NCBI RefSeq assembly: GCF_030867095.1
Contig: NC_081824.1
Coordinates: 176,398,933 to 176,462,932 of the forward strand
DNA: 64,000 bases
Source: Alligator mississippiensis
Taxonomy: Eukaryota; Chordata; Crocodylia; Alligatoridae
Direction: 5' to 3'
Under the pieces are notes generated by a model that did not search any database, was not told the origin of the DNA, and worked only from the letters and a program-made list of their open reading frames with translations. How positions within the stretch are numbered: the stretch's first letter is position 1; the number at the start of each line of letters is the position of its first letter. Shown here in pieces: positions 35,331-45,244 of this stretch. A program made the position numbers and the translations under genes.

Positions 35331-36974
35331 TATTAAAAATATTTACTTCCAGACTTGTTGTTTTATGTTCCATTTTTTTCAGAATTCTGGGATGGAGGTT
35401 ATCTGGTCTCCCCTGACATCAGAACATTAAGCTTCCATGTTTGTCTCCTATCTTGACTGTGATTTTTTTTTTATTTGCATACTCTTGGTCTCATTAACAA
35501 TCATAGTTTTCAGTAAGATAAAGCTGATTTTTTTTATTTTATTTTAACTTTTAGTGCTGTCTCAAGTCAAGCATATACTCCAGCAAGGCTGATTTTGGCT
35601 CATATTCAAGGGAAATATTCTTGTTGTCTTCATTGGTTCAGGACCAAGCTCTAAGAGAATAAGTTTCCCTTTGCACATGTAATTTAGAGAAATTTATCAG
35701 ACCGTGTTTGGATTTAGATACTGATTAGTTACTGATTAGTGACTAGCAGTGTTAGGTAGGCACCCTGCTGAAATACTTTCCCGTTCTCTCCCATTTTTCC
35801 TCCTTCAGATCTAACGATTAGCAAATGATTCCCTTGGAGCTGTCAGTAATTCTAAAGCAACCTTAGCATTTCACTTCTCTGTGCTTCGTCTTGACCTTTG
35901 TAAAATGGGTAAGATTGTTCACTTTGTAGGAGTGAAGCTTAACTTTGGAAATTTAGAATATTTGGAAAATGCTTGAGATCCTCAGTTAAAAATACATTAT
36001 CTAATTGGTAGTGTCAAAGTGATATTTCAGAGTCAGAGTTAGAGTAGCCATGACAGTCCAGGTACTGTGTGATAAGCAAGGATATTAGCCACAAAAATCC
36101 TTGCCTCTCACATATTATCTAATTGCTTTCCATTCCAACTCCATTCTCTTCACAATTCTCTCTCCATTTGCCCTTTGTTCTTGATCCATCTATGTTTTCT
36201 GCCCCTGTTTCTTCACAACTGAGGACAGAGCATTAGTATTATTTCCCCAGTTGTCCACAGATCCAAGCTGTCTGATTTTCAATTTGGTGACCTGTAATTT
36301 TCCATTGGCTTTACTTCTAGGCACTACTGTATTCATTAAATGCCTCCGTGCCAACATGTTGGGAGAACATAGGCAGGTGCAATTGATTAAGCTGATAGAA
36401 ATGTCCTCCAACTCATCTTGGATAGTTTCCAAACCAATCCATGTCTAGTGTAAACAAGGGACATAATCTGTCTGCCTACAGAACAGACCAATACTATTTT
36501 AGTGCAGGCTCACATCACACTAGATGTAACAGGATCTTCTATCTTATAAAGGATTGCACAGATGTCACTTCCAAACAGAGCGATGTGAAGAGATGTCTAT
36601 AAATTCCCTTTTCATCCCCCCCCCTTTTGTTTAAGAAAAACATACTGATACATTTTGTAAATGTTAGCAATATTGAGAGACACAAGTTGAATAGTTTGGC
36701 TACAGCAAGTCTCTAAGTAGGCTAACTCCTCCGCATACTGTAAGATAATACATGAGTGCTGCTTAGCAATACAAGTCCTTGAGTAGCTACAGACAGAGAG
36801 AATGCCCACAGTATGACTGTTGCGTAATAAGAAGAAACGCACATTACAGAATAAGTCAAGGTACCAGTAAACTAGTTGGTGATCTACTGGAGGGCACACT
36901 TGAATACAGGTCTACAGAGGAAGAAAGTCTATTCACCTGCTGTAACATCAAGCGGATGTAATGATACATCAGCA
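35331..36974. other. Non-coding stretch, nothing firm
   Basis: Mostly unrecognised DNA. A weak MIR-like block is at about 35875-35920 (TTTGTAAAATGGGTAAG). A short PLE-tail-like scrap may lie near 36030-36065. Confidence 0.3.
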
Positions 36975-37335
36975 GAGAGAGGTAGCTTTAGCTGTGTGAG
37001 TCTAAAGTTAGGCAGAAGGCAAGGCAGGGTGGCACTTTAGAGTAGCGTTTCTCAACACATGGGTTGCAAGAATATATGAAAGGGATGTGTCAAACTTTAA
37101 AAACGGATCAACAAACTTTAAAAATGGATTCTCTTGCTCAAGAGATCTCAGGTAGAGGGCCATGCCCTCTGCTACAGCAGAACAAAACCTTGCACAGTCC
37201 ATACCAATCTAGCCATGGGTAAAATTCCTTCCTGACCCCAGATATGACCATCAATGTGATCCTGAGTGGAGGGGCAAGACCCTCCAGCCAGGAAAGTTCA
37301 GCTTTTGTTTCAGCAGTAGCACTGGAACATCCCAA
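36975..37335. mobile_element. Repeat scraps: PLE-tail-like, then possible hAT fragment
   Basis: GTAGCTTTAGCTGTGTGAGT and GGCAGGGTGGCACTTTAGAG resemble the reverse complement of a PLE tail. From about 37045, GCGTTTCTCAACACATGGG resembles a Charlie-type hAT end. Both are decayed. Confidence 0.35.
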
Positions 37336-37339
37336 TCAA

Positions 37340-37619
37340 ATATATACTTTCTCTATATATTACAAAGTAGATATTTATTCACTCTATATACTACAAAACA
37401 GTATATATATAGTAGTATAATCTACTAAGTAGCATATATAGAGTACACATATATATACTTTGTAGTATATATATAACGTTTGTGTGTGTGTACTCTAATT
37501 ACACAGTATATATACTATATATATTACAATGTATATACATCTATATATACACGTAAAGAGTATATATATGTAGTGTATGTCTACATGTGTAGCTCTGGCG
37601 ATGTTGTTACTGTGCCTTG

Positions 37620-37657
<38 letters not shown>

Positions 37658-37995
37658 TAAGTCATGGCGCAGTAACAGCCCATACTGCACTGCATGCATG
37701 GCACACAGTTATTTTTAGCAGCTACTTCGCTGTAGCGGCGTGCTAAACTTGGGGAGCGCGTCACTGTGGCAAAGCAGCTGCTGGTCACGTGTAGACACCC
37801 ACAGACCCTATGTTGCTGTAGTGTGTTGCTACAGTGATATAGCATCAAGTGTAGATGCACCCTATATATACAACAAAGTATATATATGCTGCAGTAGATT
37901 ATAGATATTCTCTATATATACTGCAAAGTAGATATAGTTTGTAGTATAAATCGATTGTGTGTGTGTGTATATATATATATAGAGAGAGAGAGAGA
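37340..37995. repeat. AT-rich microsatellite region ((TA)n, (TTA)n, (TG)n, (GA)n)
   Basis: Alternating TATATA and ACTACAAAGTA-like units at 37340-37570 and 37861-37940, (TTA)n at 37621-37656 inside the MITE, (TG)n then (TA)n at 37951-37980, and (GA)n at 37981-37996. Such DNA melts easily and mutates fast. A MITE sits in the middle. Confidence 0.85.
37565..37862. mobile_element. MITE of the TCTACACATG family inside an AT microsatellite
   Basis: The left end TGTCTACATGTGTAG and right end AAGTGTAGATGCACCC are inverted copies of the ends seen at 9784 and 57686. The interior has GCGCAGTAACAGCCC and TACAGTGATATAGCATC. A (TTA)n expansion at 37621-37656 lies inside. Confidence 0.6.
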
Positions 37996-38590
37996 AAAGT
38001 GAGAACTCCTTGTATGAAATGAAACCTTTTGTATTCTAACCACTGCCTTCATTTTATACACTGCTGTATGATGCATGTTCTTCTACAGCATGGGATGAAG
38101 TGAGCTTGAGCTCAGAAAACCTTGTTCCTTCTCTCTCTCCATTTCTCCTCCCTTTCCTTAGGGTACAAGGTGCAAATCTCCCCTGCCTTCTACTTAGCCA
38201 CACAGACTAGCTGGGCTCTAGCCCTGTCTCACCAGGCCCCTGTCAAACGTCTTATGCAGTTCACAATGTCCTGGTGAATCCCATGAGACATTTAGACTGG
38301 CCACAGGCACCAAGCTATTACCACGCCATAAAAACAGGGTCCCAGCTTAGCCCATCACATATTACATGGCACGTAAGTCACTGGTGAATCACACCAGGCA
38401 TTTAGACTAGCTGCACGTGCAAAGGAGGTATGACAGGATTCAAAAGGACTCTCCTAAGAGCTGACTAGGGGAGCGCTTAACCTGTGTAACAGAAACTCGA
38501 GGGCCAGCTTCCAGCCAACTTGGTGGGACCTGGGGCAGGGCCCAGTGTTCACCCCTGGTCTTGCCGTTGCCAACCCAGGGTAACCCCTCA
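37996..38590. other. Non-coding stretch upstream of the CLIP4 promoter
   Basis: Moderate GC, no recognised repeat or exon. A loosely repeated motif (ACTGGTGAATCACACCAGGCA and GTCCTGGTGAATCCCATGAGACA, both followed by TTTAGACT) occurs at about 38268 and 38381. Confidence 0.35.
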
Positions 38591-38663
38591 CGGTGTGACG
38601 TTGCCTGTCCCACTCCTCTTGCCCCACCCCCTTTTCTAACAGACCTACGGGAAAGCGGCGGGA

Positions 38664-38675
38664 CGCGCATGCGCA
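38664..38675. promoter_or_regulatory. NRF1 site 1
   Basis: CGCGCATGCGCA matches the NRF1 consensus YGCGCAYGCGCR at every position. It lies in the first copy of the duplicated promoter block. Confidence 0.75.
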
Positions 38676-38809
38676 GAGGGCAGAGGCGGGTCTATCCCGC
38701 TGAAGGGCATGGCGCAGGGGGAGGGGAACAGGAGGAGGGGGCGGGGACACTCCCTTTGTTCCGCCCCTTTTCTAACAACTCGGAGGAAGGAAAAAACGGA
38801 GCAGCGGGA

Positions 38810-38821
38810 CGCGCATGCGCA
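38810..38821. promoter_or_regulatory. NRF1 site 2
   Basis: Identical CGCGCATGCGCA in the second copy, 146 bp downstream of the first and about 175 bp before the exon 1 donor. Confidence 0.75.
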
Positions 38822-38899
38822 GAGGAGAGAGGCGGTCTAGCCTGCGGAGGGGCGTGGCGCGGGGGAGGGGGCGGGGCTAGCAGTGGGGGGCGGGCGCGC

Positions 38900-38996
38900 G
38901 AGGCGGCTCGGGGCCGCTGTCAGTTCAGTGCAGGCTCGGGCTGTAGCGGAGGCGCGAGCGCCTCGGCCTGCTGGTCCCTCCCCGCGCCGAGCCCAG
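38900..38996 (+). other. CLIP4: CLIP4 5' UTR exon 1 (start approximate)
   Basis: CCGAGCCCAG|GTAAAAG gives a consensus donor at 38997 within the CpG island. The upstream end is not defined by sequence; 38900 is a rough lower limit. No ATG opens a CLIP4-like frame here, so it is taken as non-coding. Confidence 0.55.
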
Positions 38997-39240
38997 GTAA
39001 AAGCCCTCGCGTGCGCCCGTGCGCCATTGGCCTCCCCTCCCCCCACCTCACGCGGGAGCGCGCCTGGGGCGGGGAGATGCGGGCGCGGGGGGAGGGGTGC
39101 TGTGCTGGCCGCGGCACGGCGGGGGAGGCGCTCTCCCTCCTCCCCCCCCCCCAGCATGTGGGGGCCGAGGCCTGGGGAGGACGGTGAGGCGGGTCCCGCG
39201 CCGTCCCCCCGCTTCAGTTGACTGTGGGGGCGTAATAAGG

Positions 39241-39706
39241 AGGGTTACCGTATTTCCAAAAAAAGAGGACGCCTGTGGAGAGCGCAGTGATATGCCCGTG
39301 CCCTGCCCCTTACTTGCATGCCACAGCCCCACAGCCCGCCCCTCATGCCTGACCTGCACTCCACAGCCCTGCTGCCCAGACAGCTCCCTTTTGGCCCTGA
39401 ACAATGTCCCCCGCCTTCTTCTGCTTGAAGGGCAGTGCTTCCCCCACCTCCCTGCCCTGTAGCAGCCCCCCACACCCATCCCCTCAGATGCCCCTGACAC
39501 ACCTGCACACCCCCTATCCCCGGTCCTCAGGTCCTGGGCCTTGTGAGCAGATGCACGTGGTGCCCCAGCCCCAAGCTTCGATGCTGAGCAGAGGCAGGGC
39601 AGAATCCTGGATGTTTGTTGATATTTTTTAAAAACTGCCTGGACGGACATGGGAGGATGCAAAAAGAGAACATGTCTGGGGAAACTCGGGCATGTGGTAA
39701 CCTTAA
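39241..39706. mobile_element. hAT-type element with exact 8-bp target duplication (GGTTACC family)
   Basis: Left end AGGGTTACCGTATTTCC; right end ATGTGGTAACCTTAA. TAATAAGG occurs intact on both sides (39233-39240 and 39707-39714). Left subterminal AAAAAAGAGGAC matches the inverted GTCCTCTTTTTT near the right end of the related element at 62612-63386. No transposase. It sits about 245 bp inside CLIP4 intron 1. The perfect duplication suggests a fairly young insertion. Confidence 0.85.
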
Positions 39707-39715
39707 TAATAAGGC

Positions 39716-40662
39716 AGGCACACAGTACCTGCTTGTGTTAGCTGGCACATGCACAGCATTGTAGGCCTTCTGCACATGGAAACACGTGTGCCGAAAACCC
39801 ATGCGCTGGTATGTCTGTGTGTTCATGCACAGCATAGTAGACACTAGCACACATCACACATGCCAGCACACACACAGCACTGTAGGCATTCTGGCATGTG
39901 CAAGCAATGTGCACCAGCATACGCAAGCACCTGCACTGGCACATGCATGTGTACATGCACAGCGTAGTAGACACTAGCACAGGTGCTGGCACATGCAAAC
40001 ACATGCACTGGTACACACACAGCATAGTAGACATTGGTATACATGCCAGCACATGCAAATGGACTTTGATATGTGCATATCCTGGCACATGCACAGCATA
40101 ATAAATGTGAGCACATGTGCCGGCATACTTACAGCATAGGAGACACTGGTGCACACACCAGCCCATGCAAACACACACACCAGCACATGTATGTGCTGAC
40201 ACGCACAGCATAGTAGCCGCTAGCACATGCAAACACACGTGCCTTCATATGCACAGCACACCCATGTGATGGCACATACACACTATAGCAGATACTCTGG
40301 CACATGCAAACACGTGCTGGCACACACACGTACTGGCACATGCACAATGTATCAGACATGCTGGCATACTCATGCACTGGCACATGCACAACAGACTGCC
40401 ATATGCTAGTAGGCACGTATGCAACCCATGCATGCACTGGTCATGCATGGTATAGTAGACATTGGTGCATGCACTGGCATGCAGACATGCTTGCATGCAC
40501 CCACACTGGCACACACCTAGTACAGCAGATATGCTGGAACATGGGCTGGCACATATACAACAGTCATGCACAGACACATGCGTATCATAGCAGACATGCT
40601 GGCCCGTGCATGCTCTGATCCATGCATATACTGGGATGTGCACAGCACGGTAGACACACAGG
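39716..40662. repeat. CA/TG-rich minisatellite, degenerate units of about 60-75 bp
   Basis: About 14 units, each marked by a version of CACAGCATAGTAGACACT (near 39757, 39828, 39874, 39957, 40018, 40094, 40130, 40205, 40281, 40343, 40448, 40517, 40584 and 40638). Between them lie CACATGCA and TGGCACATGC words. Alternating purine-pyrimidine steps are frequent, which favour Z-DNA. Cys/Val/His-rich frames on both strands are by-products. It lies in CLIP4 intron 1, right after the hAT target duplication. Confidence 0.88.
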
Positions 40663-40901
40663 CACAACTAATCTCTTCCCTTTGCTTCTGTCAGGCAGCT
40701 GGTGAGCCCCCCCTACCTCCTTCCTTTTTTCTCATCCTTCCTTTATTTCCTCTACCACAGCCTCCTTCCTCTAGCACTAATAACTAGCCTGAAAGTTGTG
40801 GGAGTTTTTGTTCATTAAAAAGAGATATATGTTATTGGCTACACATGTTACAATGGGCGCACACATTTTTAAGATCTTTAGGTGATTCCCCCTATTTATA
40901 G

Positions 40902-41303
40902 TACTGTATTTTTTTTGCATATATCATGCCTCAGAGTATAATATGCACCCTGTTTTTGAAAGCCAAGAAGATCTTGCCTTGTAGTACTGGTAAGTAACTG
41001 ACTACCAGCAGCTAGGGAGCCGAGCCTGCTCCTGAGCCACATGCCAGATATAGCCCATGGACTGACTCTGTGTGTCAGCCTGATCCAGCACAGGGGGACA
41101 TGTCAGGCCTGGGTCTGGAAATTTGGCCATAGGGGAGGGGTTGTAGTATTAATTGCTCTGACTCCCAGAGCCACTCCTCCCCTGATGCTGGATTTCCAGA
41201 CCCATGGAGATCCCTATTTCTCCCATAATGCGCACCCTAATTTTCATTAGCTAGCTTGGGAGGGTGCGGGGAGAGGTGCATGTTTTATATGAGAAAATAC
41301 GGT
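40902..41303. mobile_element. hAT-type element (TACYGTATTTT ends)
   Basis: The left end TACTGTATTTTTTTTGCAT and the right end (reverse complement ACCGTATTTTCTCATATAA) are inverted. Subterminal ATCATGCC..AATATGCACCC is mirrored by GGTGCATGTTTTATA. The element at 59703-61113 has the same left text (ATAAT..CACC, then GTTTTTGAAAG), so the two are family members. Non-coding. Confidence 0.65.
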
Positions 41304-44300
41304 GTTTCCCTAGATTGATGTCTATAAATGGACTTAGAGCTTCAGGAAAGCTGTAACATTATGGGTAAAGGAGCAGTGTAGTGGAGAGCTAAACTGCAGA
41401 TTGAAAGACCTTTTTTATTTTGAGAAATTAAAGTTGTATTCACTGCTTGTCCACAAACTTTTGTGGACAGCATGGATTTTACTTGCCATGTGTTTACATT
41501 TTGTCTTGCTTGTAGTAATGTAGCATAAGAAATGCTACTAATGTAATTCTGATACTGCCTTGGATTGGACCTGCACTTGGATTTTGAAACATTATCTTGT
41601 GTCTGACCTCTGCTGCATATAAAATGTTGGCTGCAATTGCTTAAAGTCCATGCTGCTTTCTGTACTGCCATGCAGGAGAATTTAATGCTGAGGACCTATT
41701 TGTAGCATTTAAATATGACCTTTTTGCCCATGTTCTTTGTCCACCAAATCATGTAGTATTTGCAGGAAAAGAAGGCAGCTTATGGCAACATGATCTTGTC
41801 TAAAACTTAAAAAGGTTTTTCTAAACTTTTAGCTCTCCAAAATGCAGTGGTGCATTGCAAGGAGCTCCAGCATTTTAGCCAGGGAAGTTCAAGATGCTGA
41901 ATTGTTATTTCATTATTTCTTTATGTTGCACTGCCCACCCCTCCTAGGGACAGTTGCAGAGAGTGGAAGCTGGAGGAAGGAGAGAGAGCCTGGGTACACT
42001 AGAGGCAGCAGTACCTGGACAGGGAGCTTGGTGGTGGCAGCTGGTTAACCTGAGCACTGTATGTGGTTTGTGGGTCCCAAGTTGGACAGCCCTGATCTAG
42101 AGGGTGTAGGCAGTGTGCAAGAATCTTGTTCTCTGAAGCATGCAGATTTTTCCTGTGTGCCACTAGACAAGTTCTGATGCAAAGACATGATTCACTGTTT
42201 GACTTTGTTATGATATGGTGCATCATACATTTTCTTCTCAAAAATGTCCTGTGGTAGAAGCCCTTATACAGTTTTTACTTTTAAACCTTTAAGATAAAAT
42301 TGACAGTTACAGAGATACGGATACACCCAGTTTTTTACTGTTCATTGTAAAGGTAGGAATCTTTAGTTGACTTTTCTTGAACTACTCTTAGTCCTCTCTA
42401 ATCTTCAAGGGTTAGGAAATCTACTTGCTCTAGGTGCTCCTATGTCTGTCTAAACAATCTTTCAGTTTTTCTGTTTTACACAGTTAAATTTCCCATTTTC
42501 ATTTTAATCTGTTTAACCTAACCTGCATTACGTCAACCAGTTCTCTCTTCCCTGCTTCTGAATTTGCCTAACTATCACTTACTGGACCCTAAATTTCTTA
42601 ACCTACCACCACCACATTGCATCCGTTTTGCAAGAATCCTACCAGCTGCCAAATTCCAAGAACTTTCATAGTAATGAGTCTTTGATCTTGCTTATTCCTG
42701 TGTTCAAACATCACTGCTCTTGCACTGTCAGTTGTGGCACCTCATTCTTTTTAAATTCATCCTCTCAAAAGTCAATTCTTAACTGATGTGCTGGCGGCAC
42801 ACTTCAACAGTCTATATCCTTTTGTACCCATCCCTTCCAGCTTTTTTAAAACTGTTTTCTGTTTCTCTGCTTATTGGATTTAAGATGCTTGATGCATTTG
42901 TAGAATCTTTCAGAGGCCTCATTGGGGTGGTAAACTCTTGTGGTAGACGACAAAAGTCTCACTAAAAGTCCAATCAGTTTATCTTTCTCTGGCTGCTGAA
43001 TGCCTGGCAGATAGTAACAGCTTTAGAGCACAGTCGCTCCATGCAAGATTTAAACTGATGACCTAGCAATTGTAGGTTTTGTAAGCCATTGTGATTGTAC
43101 ATCTAACATTATTATATGTCATGTTCATGACAGTTACAATTCAGTCTCACTAATAAAACTCTTTGAAACTTGTTTTGGCTTTATTGGATGAAAACAACAA
43201 TGACAACTTTAAAAGTGGATTTGAGCATGTCAGATTTTTGTTGAGAATGTGGCAGCATGCAGTGAACTGTACATGGTGCTGAAAGAGGAGAGATTTTCTT
43301 GTTTCGAGGTCACCATTGTCAATCTATACTCTAAATTAATCATTTATTAGAAAATGGATCATGCTGTGTATGTATCGCAAGTTTGGGGCATTCACAAGAG
43401 GTGATGACTTTATTTAGGGGTTTATTGAAATGAGCCTCTTTAAAATACCTTGAAGTGTGAATAGTATACACAAAAGAGCAACTTCAGATAACACATAGAA
43501 GTTTTCTTGAGTTAAGTAGATGAAGCTTAATAAATCACATACCCTAAAATTCAGCAAATTCTACCTTTGTTAAGTCAAGAGCTCTCCAGGAGGGCTGTAT
43601 AGCCATTCCCCAGAGAGAATTTGGGGCCTGTTAGTAGGGGCACTCTAGCTTATCTTTACTATTAGGCTGCAGACATCACAGTGATGAATGTAATATAAAT
43701 GCCTACATTAGAAGTACATGTACTGATTCCCAGAGGTTCATTTACCAGTTCTTTCCTGCATTGTATCACAGTCCTATTAATCTACCACGTACATGATCTA
43801 GAGTCAGCTCTTATCTATATTTTATATTAAACTGTCTAGGTTGAAGTGTTCTCATGGTTAACCGATTATAGTGTTCTCACATGTTATGTTGCGCTTTCTC
43901 TGAACAGACATTTACACAAATTTCTAGAGTCACTTACTTACTTACTTGGGCAGAATGGGAGTGCTGTTGTACTTTGGGATGGCAATATCCTCTTCATGAA
44001 AACTTTCAGTGAGAAAATACTTTGAAATTGTGGCATTTTAATAATATCTATAATTTTTGGCAAATGAACACTTCTGCAAAAGAGGAGATCAGAGATGTAG
44101 GATGTAATAGCCTGTATGTTATGGTTGAATTCCATTTTAAGCAGGTTCCTCTCCTTTTGTGAAAAGTAACATATTTTGCCTTGAGTCATCAGGGTCTAGA
44201 TTTTCAATTTCTCATCCAAGACATAAATGGTCTGTCTAGTTACACAGTTAAATTCAGTTTTAATTATGGGGAAAGGAAGTACAACCTCCTAAAGTTCAGT

Positions 44301-44467
44301 CTTACAGATACTAACCGAGTCTCCCTCTCATCCTGTTCAGTTTGTCAGACTGTAATACAGTCTGACCTGGTTAATGGAAAAATGTAACTGATTATTTTAT
44401 GAAGTTTATCTGAATTGTGGTTTGATTTTTTTTTTTCTTCTCCCCCCTCAACCATTCTCTCTCCTAG
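41304..44467 (+). other. CLIP4 intron 1, remainder
   Basis: Mostly unrecognised AT-rich intron. A Charlie-like hAT right end is visible at about 42050-42098 (GTCCCAAGTTGGACAGCCCTG), with its left end not clear. No other exon was recognised. Confidence 0.35.
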
Positions 44468-44521
44468 GCTGGTGTAAGGCTTGGAAAGTTGGCTGGCAAT
44501 ACTGGACATTACATCACCACA
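44468..44521 (+). other. CLIP4: Possible CLIP4 5' UTR exon 2
   Basis: A pyrimidine-rich tract and CTCTCCTAG| acceptor at 44467, then 54 bp, then CACA|GTGAGTTC donor. Both signals are strong and the exon lies between the promoter exon and the first coding exon. Without transcript data it could be a chance pair. Confidence 0.45.
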
Positions 44522-44789
44522 GTGAGTTCATTAAAATAAAACCTGGAAGGACAGGTTGAGATATGAACTGAAAGAAAAGAGAGCAGGGAGGGGGAGATGA
44601 GCAGTTTCAGTAATGAATCTCCCTGCGAGTGGTGGTTTGGGGTCCTCTGTGGAAAGATTACAGCAATGACAACAGTTTTCTGTTTGAAGAAGAGTAAATG
44701 GCAGATATATTGAGTGATTTATTTCTTGTTTGTGGGAGCAGGGGAGTTAGAGGAAGTTGAGATGAGAAGATAGGATGAGTAGTAATGCT

Positions 44790-44915
44790 TATCACTTCGT
44801 ATTTCCATAAAGGTATGCAAAATATTAATCTGTTAATTCTTACAGCATGCCTGTTAACTGTAGTAATACAGCTCCATTTCACAGATGGCAGAAAGAAATA
44901 GAATGTGGATGCCCT
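44790..44915 (+). mobile_element. MIR-like SINE fragment
   Basis: TTCTTACAGCATGCCTGTT and GCTCCATTTCACAGATGGC are MIR 3'-half words. Old fragment inside a CLIP4 intron. Confidence 0.5.
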
Positions 44916-45111
44916 TGGCATCATGCCCAACCTATTTTTATTAATAACATTCAATTTATTATCAAAAGAGTGGTAATTACAGTCCCTTGTATGTTTGAAA
45001 AAAGGAAATAGCTGAATCCCAATATAGATAGCAATTTATAGTTCATTGTAATAAAACATAGTCTTCAGTGTGCGCAGTGAGTTTTTCCTGTTTAAGGTGG
45101 CTTGCTAGAAG

Positions 45112-45244
45112 ATGACCATAGAAGATCTTCCAGAGCCTTCCTTAGAAGGAGATTCTTTGAATCGGAGAAATCCATTTTTGTTCCCTGGCTCAGAAACATC
45201 AGTTACTTTTTCAGTTGCTGCAGCACCAATGCCTTCAGACTGTG
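45112..45244 (+). CDS. CLIP4: CLIP4 coding exon 1
   Basis: The acceptor TTTAAG is at 45096, so the exon begins at 45097 with a 15-nt leader and then ATG. It encodes residues 1-44 (ending PSDC) plus one base. The donor is GTATGT at 45245. The start is chosen because it matches the known N-terminus; the overlapping frame from 45102 is a shadow. Confidence 0.92.

Larger units (their letters stand above)
38628..38880 (+). repeat. Tandem duplication of the promoter core
   Basis: CCCCTTTTCTAACA at 38628 recurs at 38764, and GCGGGACGCGCATGCGCAGAG at about 38658 recurs at about 38804. AGGCGG, TCTA, GGGCRTGGCGC and GGGGGAGGGG then follow in the same order in both. The two copies are about 136-146 bp apart and diverged, so the event is not recent. 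Each copy carries an NRF1 site and G-rich boxes. Confidence 0.8.
38591..39235 (+). promoter_or_regulatory. CpG-island promoter of CLIP4
   Basis: An abrupt change to high GC with many CpGs, in a window that is otherwise AT-rich. It contains GC boxes (GGGGCGGGG near 38738 and GGGGGCGGGGC near 38866), a reversed GC box (CCGCCCC at 38762), a CRE-like TGACGTTG at 38597 and two NRF1 motifs. No TATA box. It ends in a probable non-coding exon with a good donor at 38997, so this is a TATA-less housekeeping-type promoter on the plus strand. Its link to CLIP4 rests on position and on the first coding exon about 6 kb downstream. Confidence 0.75.

Noticed and set aside
37620-37660. CRISPR-like direct repeats
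   Set aside because: A simple (TTA)n microsatellite in a vertebrate genome; no spacers.
38561-39462. Long frames around the CLIP4 promoter
   Set aside because: High GC removes stop codons; the Ala/Arg/Gly-rich products overlap on both strands and no start or domain is credible.
39738-40238. 166-codon Cys/Val/His-rich minus-strand open frame
   Set aside because: It lies wholly inside the CA/TG minisatellite; similar frames open on both strands and simply reflect the repeat.
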